Source of the DNA: a bacterium | GTDB taxonomy: Bacteria > Electryoneota > RPQS01 | Length of the DNA stretch: 36,740 nucleotides | Reading direction: 5' to 3' | NCBI GenBank assembly: GCA_018812265.1 | Contig: JAHJDG010000149.1 | Coordinates: 1-36,740, forward strand | Part shown: positions 15,448-24,649 of the stretch, in pieces | Position numbering within the stretch: position 1 is the first letter of the stretch | Layout: every line of letters starts with the position of its first letter | Translations under genes and position numbers: made by a program | Notes under the pieces: model-generated | What the model was told of the DNA's origin: nothing | What the model saw: only the letters and a program-made list of their open reading frames with translations | Databases searched by the model: none

Positions 15448-16149
15448 CTACATGATGTACCCCACCAGCGTTCCGGCAACATTGCCGAGGAAGTGGACGA
15501 GAATGGCGGGGAGGAGGCTGCCGGTTTTTTCGCGGAAGTAGCCGGCCACGCCGCCCAGCAGCAGCGCGAAAATCAGAATCGGAATCACGCCCGCCGGAGC
15601 CATTCCCGCCGTGAGCAGCATGAGATGCATGACCGAAAACAGCACCGCCCCCACCGTCACCGGCAGACTGAGCCGCACGCCGAACAGGTTCACGCCGCGT
15701 TCGCGGAGTGGATCGAGATAGCTCTGTAAGAGTCCGCGATAGAGAACTTCTTCGCAGGTGCTGGCCCAAATCCAGACGATGAGCACGATTTGCAGGAACG
15801 TCAGGTCGGCCGTCGCCGGATTCTCGCCCCCGCCGAACAGCGCTTCCGCGAGTCCGGTCGCGAGTCCCAAAGCGATTCCCCAGATGAGAATCGGTTTCAG
15901 AAAACTCGCTTTCGGACTGACGAAACCGAAGCGCGAAAAATTCCCCCGGCCGAGAATCATGATGAGCGCCAGCGAGAAAACGAGAATCCCCGCCTGAATG
16001 ACCAGTCCCGACAGCCACGGCATACCGGGCTGCATGGTGGTGAAGGTCATCATCGCCGCCGAAGCCAAAAACAGCACCAGCATCCACAGGCAGCAGGCGA
16101 TGAGTACGCGCGAAATCGCGTAGGCCAGCGTCGGTCGTTCGGTGTTCAT
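15448..16149 (-). CDS. CPBP-family intramembrane metalloprotease
   Basis: A 233-residue membrane protein with about seven or eight hydrophobic segments and the CPBP (CAAX protease and bacteriocin-processing, ABI) motifs: E133-E134-x3-R138 (CEEVLYRGLL), H175 (SVMHLMLL) and H219-x3-N223 (VHFLGN). These residues form the glutamate/histidine active site within the membrane. Bacterial members cleave peptides or take part in bacteriocin self-immunity, but most have no known substrate. The gene is monocistronic in appearance and convergent with the YwgA-like gene, with a shared terminator and a palindrome in between. Its base composition matches the GC-rich surroundings, so it does not look like part of the AT-rich island. 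Confidence 0.88.
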   Translation of the reverse strand: MNTERPTLAYAISRVLIACCLWMLVLFLASAAMMTFTTMQPGMPWLSGLVIQAGILVFSLALIMILGRGNFSRFGFVSPKASFLKPILIWGIALGLATGLAEALFGGGENPATADLTFLQIVLIVWIWASTCEEVLYRGLLQSYLDPLRERGVNLFGVRLSLPVTVGAVLFSVMHLMLLTAGMAPAGVIPILIFALLLGGVAGYFREKTGSLLPAILVHFLGNVAGTLVGYIM

Positions 16150-16549
16150 GGTTGGAGTTTCTCCGTGTATTTGCCGCTTTCCACGTACGGCTTCAGTCCG
16201 TCATAGAAGAAGTGATGCCAGACGGCGCGCCTCTGCCACAAAACGGGCCGACCGCCGATCTAAACATACTGAACCCCCTTTCCCTGCTTTTCACCAATAT
16301 ACCAAACCCTCGCACACCGGGCAAGTCCGAATCTCCCGAAATTCCAAGTCGTACGGAGTTGATAAACATAGATTTCGCCCGGCCACAAGGCTCAATTCGG
16401 AGCGACCGAACCGGTCCCGCGCCCGCCTCGCTTGATTTGTTTCGGAGAGGAGTGTATACTTTACGTTCACGGCCGCCGATGCCTCTCCATCTCATTTCCC
16501 AGCAATCACGATATCGAAATAGACCAACCACCTTCTTGCAGAGGAAACC
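16150..16549. other. intergenic region between divergent CPBP and pepF genes
   Basis: Four hundred bases with divergent genes on both sides. Short frames on both strands have no ribosome binding sites or recognisable products. The only clear element is the pepF promoter at 16432-16460, so the pepF leader would be about 80 nt. I see no operator or structured RNA with confidence. Confidence 0.5.
16432..16460 (+). promoter_or_regulatory. putative sigma-70-type promoter of the oligoendopeptidase gene
   Basis: TTGATT (16432-16437), a 17-bp spacer and TATACT (16455-16460). The predicted start near 16467 lies about 83 bases before the ATG. Confidence 0.6.
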
Positions 16550-18502
16550 ATGATTCATCACCACCACATTCCGTTTGTTTGTGCCCTGATGTTACTGCTG
16601 GCCGTTCCCGCCACGCGCACGCTCGGCGTCGAACGCTCGCAGATTGACGACGGCTACAAGTGGAAACCCGAACACATCTATGAAAACGTCGCTGCCTGGG
16701 AAGCCGACATGAAGGTGATCCGCGAAGGACTCGATGAGCTGGCCGCCTTCAAGGGCAAGTTTGCGGGCGAGAACGCCAAGACCCCCGCCGAGGACCTCAT
16801 CGCTTTCAACAAACTGAGTGAAGCAATCACCACCAAGTTCGAGCAAACCTATACCTACGTGATGTACAACTATCACGTGAATATGGGCAACACCGAGTGG
16901 ATGGGCCGCATGCAGGAGCTTTCCAATCTCGGCGTGGACTTCGGCCAGAAACTGGCGTGGGCAACGCCCGAACTCCTACTGATCCCCGAAGCGACGCTGC
17001 TCGGCTGGTGCGGTAAATATCCCAAACTCGCGGACTATCGCAAGTCCTACCAGGATATGTACGCGCTGCAGGAGCATGTGCTTTCCGAGAAGGAAGAAGA
17101 GATCCTCGCGCTGTCCGGCAACATCACCGGCACCGCTTCCGACGTTTACGGCAAGTTCACCAACGTGGACATGACCTTCGGAACGATCCTCGATGAAAAC
17201 GGCGACACGGTCAAAGTCACCGACGAAGGCTGGGTGGGCTGGAGAACGAATCAGAACCGCCGCGTCCGCGAGGAGTATTTCAAGGCGGTGTGGAACGAAT
17301 ACGAGAAATACGGCACCACCCTGGCCGCGCTGATGGCGGGCAACCTCAAAAAGAATCTCTATCTTTCCAAGGCCCGCAAGTTCGACAACACGCTGCAAGC
17401 CGCGCTGAGCAGCACTTTCGTTCCCGAGGCGGTGTACGTGAATCTGGTGAGCGCCACCCGCGCCAACACCGCGCCGCTCCACAAGTACGAAGCCCTCCGC
17501 AAGCGCGTGCTCAAGCTCGATCACTACCGCCACTGGGATTACTACGTTTCTCTGATTGACGCCGACGAGACCCGCTACACGTGGGAAGAGGCGGTGGCGA
17601 TGATTTCCGACGCGCTGAAGCCGCTCGGTGAAGAGTACCTCACTGACATCACCCACGGTCTCAGCCCGGCCAGCGGCTGGGTGGACGTGTATGCCAGCGA
17701 CGGCAAGCGCGGCGGAGCCTATTCCAGCTCGTGCTATGGCGTGCATCCCTACATGCTCTTCAACTTCGACCACCAGAAGGGCCTGACGATGGACGACGCC
17801 AGCACCGTCGCCCACGAAGTCGGCCACTCGATGCACACCTACTATTCGGAGAAGAATCAGCCCTATCCGAACAAGGATTATGTGATCTTCAACGCCGAGG
17901 TGGCGTCCACCACCAACGAGTCGCTGTTCAACATGAAGATGCTCGACGAAGCGCGGGCCGCCTACAAGAAGGCCAAGGGCGCGGAGAAGGACGCGGCCAA
18001 GAAGCGCTTGATCTATCTCCTCGATCAGAATCTGGCTTCGGCGCGCGGGACGTTCTTCCGTCAGACGCAGTTCGCGGCCTGGGAACTCGAAGCCAACAAG
18101 ATGGCCGAAGCGGGCAAGCCGCTCACCAGGGACAGCTTCAACCAGCTCTACGGCGATCTGCTGAAGGAGTTCTACGGCCCGGCGGCGGAGTATGAAGATT
18201 TGTCGGCCGTTTCGTGGTCGCGCATTCCGCACTTCTATCGCGGCTATTACGTGTACACGTACGCCACCAGCTATGCGGCCGCCATCGCGCTGGCGAAGGA
18301 TATCCGCGCCGAGCAGATGGGCGACGCCAAGAAGAAGGGCGCGACCCAGCGCTACTTGAACTATCTGAAGTCCGGCAGCGCCAAGCATCCGGTGGAACTC
18401 CTGAAGGATGCGGGCGTGGACATGACCACACCGGCTCCGATTCAGTCGTTCATTCAGTATTTCACCGAGATGGTGAACGAGCTCGATAAGCTGACGTCGT
18501 AA
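16550..18502 (+). CDS. pepF: oligoendopeptidase F (M3 family metallopeptidase), exported
   Basis: The 650-residue protein has the M3B oligoendopeptidase F architecture: N-terminal helical domain (about 35-200) and catalytic domain with zinc motif HEVGH (H422, E423, H426) and a third ligand probably at E450 (in IFNAEVAST). Conserved C-terminal segments include FYRGYYVYTYATSYAAA. These enzymes cleave peptides of about 5-20 residues inside a closed channel. Unlike classical cytoplasmic PepF, this protein starts with a hydrophobic leader (about residues 7-26) preceded by a His cluster. It is therefore probably exported to the periplasm or anchored there. AGAGGAAA just before the ATG supports the start. 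Length is slightly above the usual 600 because of the leader. Confidence 0.9.
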   Translation: MIHHHHIPFVCALMLLLAVPATRTLGVERSQIDDGYKWKPEHIYENVAAWEADMKVIREGLDELAAFKGKFAGENAKTPAEDLIAFNKLSEAITTKFEQTYTYVMYNYHVNMGNTEWMGRMQELSNLGVDFGQKLAWATPELLLIPEATLLGWCGKYPKLADYRKSYQDMYALQEHVLSEKEEEILALSGNITGTASDVYGKFTNVDMTFGTILDENGDTVKVTDEGWVGWRTNQNRRVREEYFKAVWNEYEKYGTTLAALMAGNLKKNLYLSKARKFDNTLQAALSSTFVPEAVYVNLVSATRANTAPLHKYEALRKRVLKLDHYRHWDYYVSLIDADETRYTWEEAVAMISDALKPLGEEYLTDITHGLSPASGWVDVYASDGKRGGAYSSSCYGVHPYMLFNFDHQKGLTMDDASTVAHEVGHSMHTYYSEKNQPYPNKDYVIFNAEVASTTNESLFNMKMLDEARAAYKKAKGAEKDAAKKRLIYLLDQNLASARGTFFRQTQFAAWELEANKMAEAGKPLTRDSFNQLYGDLLKEFYGPAAEYEDLSAVSWSRIPHFYRGYYVYTYATSYAAAIALAKDIRAEQMGDAKKKGATQRYLNYLKSGSAKHPVELLKDAGVDMTTPAPIQSFIQYFTEMVNELDKLTS

Positions 18503-18521
18503 GACACGAAAGCGAAATCAC

Positions 18522-18556
18522 GAGGGCGGACGCAATGTCCGCCCTCTCGTCTTTTG
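18522..18556 (+). terminator. rho-independent terminator after pepF
   Basis: A perfect 10-bp stem GAGGGCGGAC/GTCCGCCCTC (18522-18546) with loop GCAAT is followed by TCGTCTTTTG. It lies 20 bases after the stop codon. Confidence 0.8.
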
Positions 18557-18614
18557 TCTTCTCACACTTTGTGGTTTCTTGGGGTGGAATTATCTGCAAG
18601 AAGGGAGAATGCTC

Positions 18615-20672
18615 ATGGCACGGTTTCAAGTAATTGTTGCATTGCTGTCGGTTCTGGTTCTTGTCGGAGTAGCCGTGGCCGACTGGCCGGACGATCCGAA
18701 TCTGAACTTGGCTATCTGCAATCACACGGGTGAGCAGATGCTGCCGAAGATTGCCGCCACTTCCGACGGCGGCTGCTACGTCGGCTGGCATGACAATGCC
18801 TCCGGCAACCTCGACCTCTATCTGCAGAGACTCGACGGCGAGGGGGTTCCCCAGTGGCAAGAGAACGGACTCTGCATCAACAATCGTGTGCAGGACATGG
18901 GGCTTGCCGATTGGGATCTGGCCGTGGATGACGAGGATTATTGTATCATCGCCACCTATGATCTTCGGGCGGGCAGCGACTGGGACATCTACGGCTATCG
19001 CGTCAGCCCCGGCGGCCAGCCGGTGTGGGGCGCAAGCGGACTCGTGATCTCGGACAACGCCAACTTCGAGGCCGATCCGCGGATTGCCGTCACGACCGGC
19101 GGCAACGTGGTGTTCGCGTGGCCGGAGGAAATGGACGGGAGTTTGGTGGTTCACCTGCGCAAGGTCACCGCGATGGGGGCAGACGTCTGGAATCCGGCTA
19201 CGATTACGCTGACCGGAACCTATGGCGTCTCCGTTCCTCGCGTGGTCGCCTGCGAAAATGACGGTGTGATCCTTCAGTATGTCGTTGCTCAAGACGCGGG
19301 GATGTACGTTCCCCGCTTCATCTACGTTCAGAAATACGATTCACTCGGCGCGCCCCAGTGGACGGCGGGCGGAGTGCTGGTTTCCAATGCCGGTGGAATC
19401 AGCGCGTGGATGAAGCAGGACTTGACGGCTGACGGCAGCGGCGGCGCGTATTCCTATTGGTATGACACGCACGACCAGAACCGTCACCACGTTTACGTTC
19501 AGCACGTGAACGCCGCCGGAACTCCGCTGTGGACGGCCAACGGTGTGCAGACGTCGCTGTCGGCGTCCGAATTGCAGATGGCGCCCGTCACACTGGCGCA
19601 GATTCCCGGAACGGAAGACGTGCTGTTGTTCTATCAGGTGACGAATCTCGGTCAGAGTCAGAACGGTCTGGGCGGGCAAATGATGAACGCCACCGGACAG
19701 CGCATGTGGGGGGACAACGGAATCAATTTCCGTCCGTTGGGCAGCCCGCAGTCGGTCGGCATTTCCGCCGTCCCACAGGAGGGGGGAGCCATCGTGGTGT
19801 TCAATGAGCACGAGTCCGTCGGCTCCAACAACAAACGGATTCGCGCGTTCTACGTGAATCGCGATGGTATTCTCGAATGGACCGACTCCTACCGCGACCT
19901 CTCCATCGTAGCCAGCGACAAGGTTCACATGAGTGCGGCCGTCAATTCAATGGATCAGGCGATTGCCGTCTGGCGGGATGATCGAAGCGACGCCGGAGAC
20001 ATCTATCTGCAGAACGTCAATCCTGACGGCAGCCTCGGCGACTTCGGCCCGACCAATCCGCCGTCAATTCACATTACTGCGCCGGAAGACAGCATGAGGT
20101 GGTATTCGAATGATACAACACGGATCATCTTGAGGTGTGATATCGAGAACTTCGTTGTCGTGTCACAGGGAGGCGATGGGCTTGTTCATGTGAATGTGCG
20201 GAGTGAGTTTGGATTTGAGGAAGATCACTATGTGGCAGAACCGGATTCAGTGGATATCACCGTAGATTTTGGATTGCTGTACCACTGGAACACGGTCACG
20301 GTTGAACTTGTGGACTACGATCATCTGGCTCTTGATCCACCGGTTCTTGATTCCGTTCACATCGAACTTATCGAGGTTGCCGCCGACGACTTGCCCGATC
20401 TGCTTCCAGAAGGCATCGCCCTTCTTCCCGCCTACCCCAATCCATTCAATCCGGCCACGACCCTTGCCTTCGATCTGCCGCGCGTCACGTCCGTGGAATT
20501 GATTGTCTACAATGCTCTCGGACAGGAGATTGCGGAGCTGGTGAACGGAGTCGTACCGGCGGGTCGGCATGAAGTCCTGTTCGATGGAACGGGCTTGGCC
20601 AGCGGGACTTACGTCTGCCGTCTGGCTGCCGAGGGATTCTCCGCTGAACGGACGATTGTGCTTACCAGATAG
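18615..20672 (+). CDS. secreted propeller-like repeat protein with Ig-like insert and T9SS sorting domain
   Basis: The 685-residue protein has a signal peptide (about 1-23). A region follows with recurring blocks of the form Y-[LV]-Q-x-[LVY]-x-x-x-G-x-P-x-W (YLQRLDGEGVPQW, YVQKYDSLGAPQW, YVQHVNAAGTPLW, YLQNVNPDGSLGD), which suggests a beta-propeller. Next comes an Ig-like segment (about 480-600; nucleotides 20052-20390) and a type A T9SS sorting domain (AYPNPFNPATTLAFDLP, then GTYVCRL). It would be secreted and attached at the cell surface; its ligand is unknown. The start at 18615 follows GGGAG (18603-18607), and the context CTCATGGCACGG is identical to that of the downstream paralogue. The Ig-like segment is missing from the paralogue and is more AT-rich than the rest. 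Confidence 0.8.
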   Translation: MARFQVIVALLSVLVLVGVAVADWPDDPNLNLAICNHTGEQMLPKIAATSDGGCYVGWHDNASGNLDLYLQRLDGEGVPQWQENGLCINNRVQDMGLADWDLAVDDEDYCIIATYDLRAGSDWDIYGYRVSPGGQPVWGASGLVISDNANFEADPRIAVTTGGNVVFAWPEEMDGSLVVHLRKVTAMGADVWNPATITLTGTYGVSVPRVVACENDGVILQYVVAQDAGMYVPRFIYVQKYDSLGAPQWTAGGVLVSNAGGISAWMKQDLTADGSGGAYSYWYDTHDQNRHHVYVQHVNAAGTPLWTANGVQTSLSASELQMAPVTLAQIPGTEDVLLFYQVTNLGQSQNGLGGQMMNATGQRMWGDNGINFRPLGSPQSVGISAVPQEGGAIVVFNEHESVGSNNKRIRAFYVNRDGILEWTDSYRDLSIVASDKVHMSAAVNSMDQAIAVWRDDRSDAGDIYLQNVNPDGSLGDFGPTNPPSIHITAPEDSMRWYSNDTTRIILRCDIENFVVVSQGGDGLVHVNVRSEFGFEEDHYVAEPDSVDITVDFGLLYHWNTVTVELVDYDHLALDPPVLDSVHIELIEVAADDLPDLLPEGIALLPAYPNPFNPATTLAFDLPRVTSVELIVYNALGQEIAELVNGVVPAGRHEVLFDGTGLASGTYVCRLAAEGFSAERTIVLTR

Positions 20673-20695
20673 TGCAAAGATTGCCATTGAACGGG

Positions 20696-20726
20696 AAGGG
20701 GCGCATCAGCGAATGCGCCCCTTTTT
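20696..20726 (+). terminator. rho-independent terminator built on the GGGCGCAT palindrome
   Basis: An 11-bp stem AAGGGGCGCAT/ATGCGCCCCTT (20696-20723) with loop CAGCGA is followed by TTT. The inner arms GGGCGCAT and ATGCGCCC are the same as those of the palindrome at 26029-26048. Confidence 0.85.
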
Positions 20727-20930
20727 CATATAGAGTGGCTGCCCACGGCCGTTCACGACAAAATAACTGACGGGAGGGTAGGGAATTTGCCGTAGTGCAA
20801 CAAGATCAGCCATTCTCCGCTCGCACTATATGAACGCTGCACTCACGCACCTTCTTCAGTAGTCCGGCACGATTTCAGGAACGCGGCGGGCGTCCATCTA
20901 ACGTTTCGCCCGCGAGAAGGAGGAATACTC

Positions 20931-22667
20931 ATGGCACGGCTTTGCATGTGTGCGGCGATTTGTCTGGCTCTCGCCCTCGCGCCTCTCACCTTCGCCGCAT
21001 GGCCGAACGACCCGGCCCAAAACCTCGTGATCTGCAATTGTCTGGGGCAGCAGATCGCGCCGAAACTCGCGACCACCTCAAGCGGCGGATGTTACATCGG
21101 CTGGTATGATAACGATTCGGGGAACTTCGACGTTTACCTGCAACGGCTGAATGAACACGGCGTCCCGCAGTGGCAGGAAAACGGGGTCTGCGTGGACGGC
21201 AATCCCCAGCTTGCCCAAATCACCGACTGGGACCTGGCCGTGGATCACAGCGATCATTGTGTGGTTGCCGTCAATGACGCTCGCGGGGGTGGAGGCAATC
21301 TGAACGTTTACGGCTATCGCATCGGGCCGGGGTGCAGCTTCGATTGGGGCGGGGGCGGATTGGCCATGTCCGACAACGACGACCGCGAACCCGATCCCCG
21401 TCTGGCCGTAACCACCGGCGGGAATGTGGTGTTCGTCTGGGAACAGGAAACCGCCACCGGCAGCGTCGTCAACCTGCGCAAGGTCAATCCCGACGGCGGC
21501 AATTGCTGGTTCCCGTACACCCTCACGCTGTCTTCGGATCACGGGATTTCCGCTCCGCGCGTCGTGGCCTGTGAAGACGACGGAGTGATCGTACAGTACC
21601 TGAAAGCGCAAAGCTCCGATCCGCAAGGCGAACGTTACATCTACGTGCAGAAGTTCAACTCGCAGGCGGTGTCTCTCTGGCCCAACGGCGGCGTCGCCGT
21701 CTGCACGGCCGGGGGAATCGAGTCGGGCGCGGAACCGGAGATCATCGCCGACGGGCGGGGCGGAATCTACTGCTACTGGCACGACGCCCGTATTCCAGAT
21801 TCTTACCATGCGTACGTGCAACATATAGACTCCAGCGGCACTCCGCTCTGGACGGAAAACGGCGTCAGATTGTCCCTCACGGAAACGCAATTGCAGATGA
21901 AACCGGCGCTGGTCGCGTTTCCGGGTACGGGTGAAGTGATGGCTTTTTATGAGACCACCGATGCGAATCATACTCCGCATGGACTGGCCGGTCAGTTGAT
22001 CAGTGCCGCCGGGGACCGTCCCTGGGGATATCACGGCGTTACGTTTGTCCCGATGGGCGAATTGAGCCCCTGCAACATCCTCGCTTTCCCGCTGAATGAC
22101 GGAGCGATCGTGGTCTACCGTGAATTCGCTCCCGGCAGCACCACCGGCACGGTCATCAAGGCGTTCCGCGTGGATCACGACGGCACTATGGTCTGGCCGA
22201 ACTCGCCGACAGACGTGTGCGCGGTTCCCAGCGAAAAAAGCTGCATGTCGGGGAGCATGAACGGCCTCGGACAGGTGATCGTGGCGTGGACGGACATGCG
22301 CGTGGACGCCAGCGGCGACCTCTATCTGCAGAACATCAATCCCGACGGCACGCTCGGCGACTACACTCCCGAAGCGGCCGACGACCGTATGGCATCACGC
22401 AGCGACGAGTTCGCGCTGAAGACCAACTATCCGAATCCGTTCAATGCCGTCACGCGGATTGCCTTCGCCCTGCCGCGATCGGTTCCCGTCGAGCTGGTCG
22501 TTTACAACCTGATCGGCCAGGAAGTCGCGCGACTGGTGGACGGTCCGATGGCGGCAGGCGAGCACGAGCTGCTATTCGACGGTGCGGGTCTGGCCAGTGG
22601 AACCTATGTCTACCGGCTCACCACGAACGATTTCACTGCGCAGCGAACGATGATCCTCACCAAGTAG
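20931..22667 (+). CDS. secreted propeller-like repeat protein with T9SS sorting domain (paralogue)
   Basis: The 578-residue protein is a full-length paralogue of the preceding gene product. Both begin after the signal peptide with WP-x-DP-x-x-NL-x-IC, and both share P-x-W-Q-E-N-G, CYxGWxDNxSGNxDxYLQRL and the Y-[LV]-Q...W repeat blocks. It lacks the Ig-like insert and passes directly from YLQNINPDGTLGD into a linker and a type A sorting domain (NYPNPFNAVTRIAFALP, then GTYVYRLTT and a Lys end). Surface secretion by T9SS is predicted; binding partner unknown. AAGGAGGAA precedes the ATG at 20931. A leader of about 200 bases separates it from the terminator of the first paralogue, so it probably has its own promoter. 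Confidence 0.8.
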   Translation: MARLCMCAAICLALALAPLTFAAWPNDPAQNLVICNCLGQQIAPKLATTSSGGCYIGWYDNDSGNFDVYLQRLNEHGVPQWQENGVCVDGNPQLAQITDWDLAVDHSDHCVVAVNDARGGGGNLNVYGYRIGPGCSFDWGGGGLAMSDNDDREPDPRLAVTTGGNVVFVWEQETATGSVVNLRKVNPDGGNCWFPYTLTLSSDHGISAPRVVACEDDGVIVQYLKAQSSDPQGERYIYVQKFNSQAVSLWPNGGVAVCTAGGIESGAEPEIIADGRGGIYCYWHDARIPDSYHAYVQHIDSSGTPLWTENGVRLSLTETQLQMKPALVAFPGTGEVMAFYETTDANHTPHGLAGQLISAAGDRPWGYHGVTFVPMGELSPCNILAFPLNDGAIVVYREFAPGSTTGTVIKAFRVDHDGTMVWPNSPTDVCAVPSEKSCMSGSMNGLGQVIVAWTDMRVDASGDLYLQNINPDGTLGDYTPEAADDRMASRSDEFALKTNYPNPFNAVTRIAFALPRSVPVELVVYNLIGQEVARLVDGPMAAGEHELLFDGAGLASGTYVYRLTTNDFTAQRTMILTK

Positions 22668-22687
22668 AGCAGCGGTTCGCGCGAAAA

Positions 22688-22717
22688 CAAGGGGCGCGCC
22701 GAAAGGTGCGCCCCTTG
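22688..22717. terminator. bidirectional terminator between convergent genes
   Basis: A 13-bp stem (22688-22700 with 22705-22717, one G-U pair) is closed by a GAAA tetraloop. T-rich DNA follows on the minus strand (TTGTTTTC) and weaker TCAATTT on the plus strand. It separates the T9SS paralogue from the end of the minus-strand envelope operon. Confidence 0.8.
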
Positions 22718-22740
22718 TCAATTTCTCACGGGAGCAGGTA

Positions 22741-23940
22741 TCAAAACGACCACTTGATCCTCGCCATGAGCATCTCCCCCGCGTCTCCGAACTCCGTATA
22801 TTCGTCTCCCCCGAAGATCAGTCCCGCGCCCACCACGTCGAGATTCGTGATAACCGACCAACTCACCGTCGGCCCCGCGTACCATGAAAGATCATAGGGA
22901 TTAAGGATCCCCGCCACGCTCGCCCGAACCAGCGGCGATAAATCCTGCGCGACCTCTCCGAACAGCGACAGCCGCGCCGGAGTCAAGTCTCCCTTCAGAA
23001 ACGCGAAGACCTGCCGGACGCCTCCCGCCTTGTCGGTGGTCCCATGCTCGTTGTACAGCACCTCGCCGTGCAGATAGAGCGAACTGGGAAACGTGTAATC
23101 GCCGGAGATCGCCGCCGTTAGATTATCTTTGTGCTCCTCGATGAAAGAGAAAAACGGTGGAAACATAAAACGCCATCCGCTTCCCGCGCGCAGCATCGTG
23201 TACAGAATCTCGCCGCGGAATCCTCCGCCGCGAATGTGTCCGGCCCATGCGAATCCCGCCACGGTTGTCGGTCCCCGCCGACCGGCCAAAACGATCCAAT
23301 CGTATTCCCAGCGGTTCACCTTCAGCCGCGCCGCCGCCACGCTGCTGTCGGCTTTCTCCTGCGGGGCGAAGGCCGCGTCGAGAACCGAGTTCGGCCCGAG
23401 GTACCATTCCGCCCGCACCGCGTCGGCGCCCGGTTTCTCCTCGTTGTCGAAATCGAACGGCGAAGATGGATTGAAGACATCGGTCGGATTCCACACCCAA
23501 TTGGTTCCCCACGCCACTCGCTGCCGTCCCGCTGTAAACGTCAACGGCCCCGGCTCCCATTGCAACCACAAGCGATCCACGCTCCCCGTCCATATCGCAT
23601 GATCGCTCTCCGAAAACGTTCGCGAAAGACGAAAATACGGCTGAAGGTGGGACGAGATATCCGCCTGCTGCCGCATTTCCTGTGCTGACTCGCCGGTGAA
23701 TATCCGCGTCTTGAGTTCGGCTCCGATCCGCAGGCGGGAAGCCGGATACAATCTTCCATTCAGTCGGGCGTGAAGAATATTGTCGAAGCGTCGCTCGCCC
23801 GTGTCAGAAAGATACGGCGGCGGCTTCCAGTAGATGGGAGTCTCACGCACGTAGCCGCGCAGCGAATAGTCCGGCCGCCATTCCGCTCTCGCGGATATTA
23901 CGCACATGAGCAGAATGACCGCGGCGCGCAGAAAGTTCAC
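22741..23940 (-). CDS. outer-membrane beta-barrel protein of an export operon
   Basis: The 399-residue protein has a signal peptide (about 1-19, ending ARA). It then has many short amphipathic strands and a C-terminal Phe after alternating residues (MARIKWSF), the usual assembly signal of outer-membrane barrels. A block GRQRVAWGTNWVWNPTDVFNP (split here as GRQRVAWGTNW and WNPTDVFNP) resembles barrels of the DUF1302-like kind that accompany lipid or LolA-like transport genes. That likeness is by eye only. It is the last gene of the TetR-led operon and its start overlaps the end of the ATPase gene by four bases. It is therefore the likely outer-membrane partner of the LolA-like protein and ABC exporter. 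Substrate unknown. Confidence 0.72.
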   Translation of the reverse strand: MNFLRAAVILLMCVISARAEWRPDYSLRGYVRETPIYWKPPPYLSDTGERRFDNILHARLNGRLYPASRLRIGAELKTRIFTGESAQEMRQQADISSHLQPYFRLSRTFSESDHAIWTGSVDRLWLQWEPGPLTFTAGRQRVAWGTNWVWNPTDVFNPSSPFDFDNEEKPGADAVRAEWYLGPNSVLDAAFAPQEKADSSVAAARLKVNRWEYDWIVLAGRRGPTTVAGFAWAGHIRGGGFRGEILYTMLRAGSGWRFMFPPFFSFIEEHKDNLTAAISGDYTFPSSLYLHGEVLYNEHGTTDKAGGVRQVFAFLKGDLTPARLSLFGEVAQDLSPLVRASVAGILNPYDLSWYAGPTVSWSVITNLDVVGAGLIFGGDEYTEFGDAGEMLMARIKWSF

Positions 23941-24635
23941 GCCACCGCCTCTTTCACCGATTCGTCGGACGCGACCCGCCCGTCTTCCAGTGTAATCACC
24001 CGCCGCGCCCGCTTCATCACTCGCGGATCGTGCGTCGAAAACAGGAAAGTCATTCCATGCTCGCGATTCAATCTCTCCATGATGTCCAGAAGATTTTCCG
24101 CCGAGGCCGAGTCGAGATTGGCGGTCGGTTCATCGGCCAGAACATACGACGGCATCGAGGCCAAAGCCCGCGCCACCGCCACCCGCTGCTGCTGCCCGCC
24201 CGAAAGCTCACTGGGCCGCCGGTCCATTTCCGCATCGAGACCCACCGAATGAAGAAGCTCCTCGGCGCGCGCCTCGCGCTCGACTTTCGGCCGCTTCTGC
24301 AGGAGCATAATGAACTCCACGTTCTCCCGCGCCGTCAAAACCGGAATCAGGTTGAAGGCCTGAAAGACGAAGCCGATATGATGAAGACGGAATCCGATCA
24401 GTTCTCCGGCTCGCATCGTGGCCACATCGCGCTCATTCACCACCACGCTGCCCGAGGTCGGCTTGTCCAGTCCGCCGAGAATGTTCAAGAGCGTCGTCTT
24501 GCCCGAGCCGGACGGGCCCACAATAGCCGCGAATTCGCCCTGCTCGATGGACAGCGTGACTTCGTGCAGCGCCGTGACGGGCACGCCGTTGTCTTCGTAG
24601 GTTTTGGTGATTTTGTCGGTTCGAATAACCGCCAT
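23937..24635 (-). CDS. ABC transporter ATP-binding protein, LolD/MacB type
   Basis: A 232-residue ABC ATPase with Walker A GPSGSGKTT (40-48), signature LSGGQQQR (144-151), Walker B VLADEPT (165-171) with NLD following, and H-loop STHD (H202). The compact single-domain form and the LHHIGFVFQAFNLIPVLTARENV stretch (about 84-106) place it in the LolD/MacB/FtsE group that powers FtsX-fold permeases. It acts at the cytoplasmic side of the inner membrane with the two permeases encoded upstream. Four bases overlap with the outer-membrane protein gene, and 14 bases separate it from the permease gene. LolD-like export by mechanotransmission is the expected mechanism for the family. Confidence 0.92.
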   Translation of the reverse strand: MAVIRTDKITKTYEDNGVPVTALHEVTLSIEQGEFAAIVGPSGSGKTTLLNILGGLDKPTSGSVVVNERDVATMRAGELIGFRLHHIGFVFQAFNLIPVLTARENVEFIMLLQKRPKVEREARAEELLHSVGLDAEMDRRPSELSGGQQQRVAVARALASMPSYVLADEPTANLDSASAENLLDIMERLNREHGMTFLFSTHDPRVMKRARRVITLEDGRVASDESVKEAVA

Positions 24636-24649
24636 GTCAAACTCCCTTG

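Noticed and set aside
15448-16149. CPBP protease as third member of the HD/YwgA system
   Set aside because: Opposite strand, separated by a terminator and a palindrome, and GC-rich like the host genes.
16976-18388. 470-residue minus-strand frame opposite pepF
   Set aside because: Same mirror-frame effect; the plus strand encodes an intact M3 peptidase with its zinc site.
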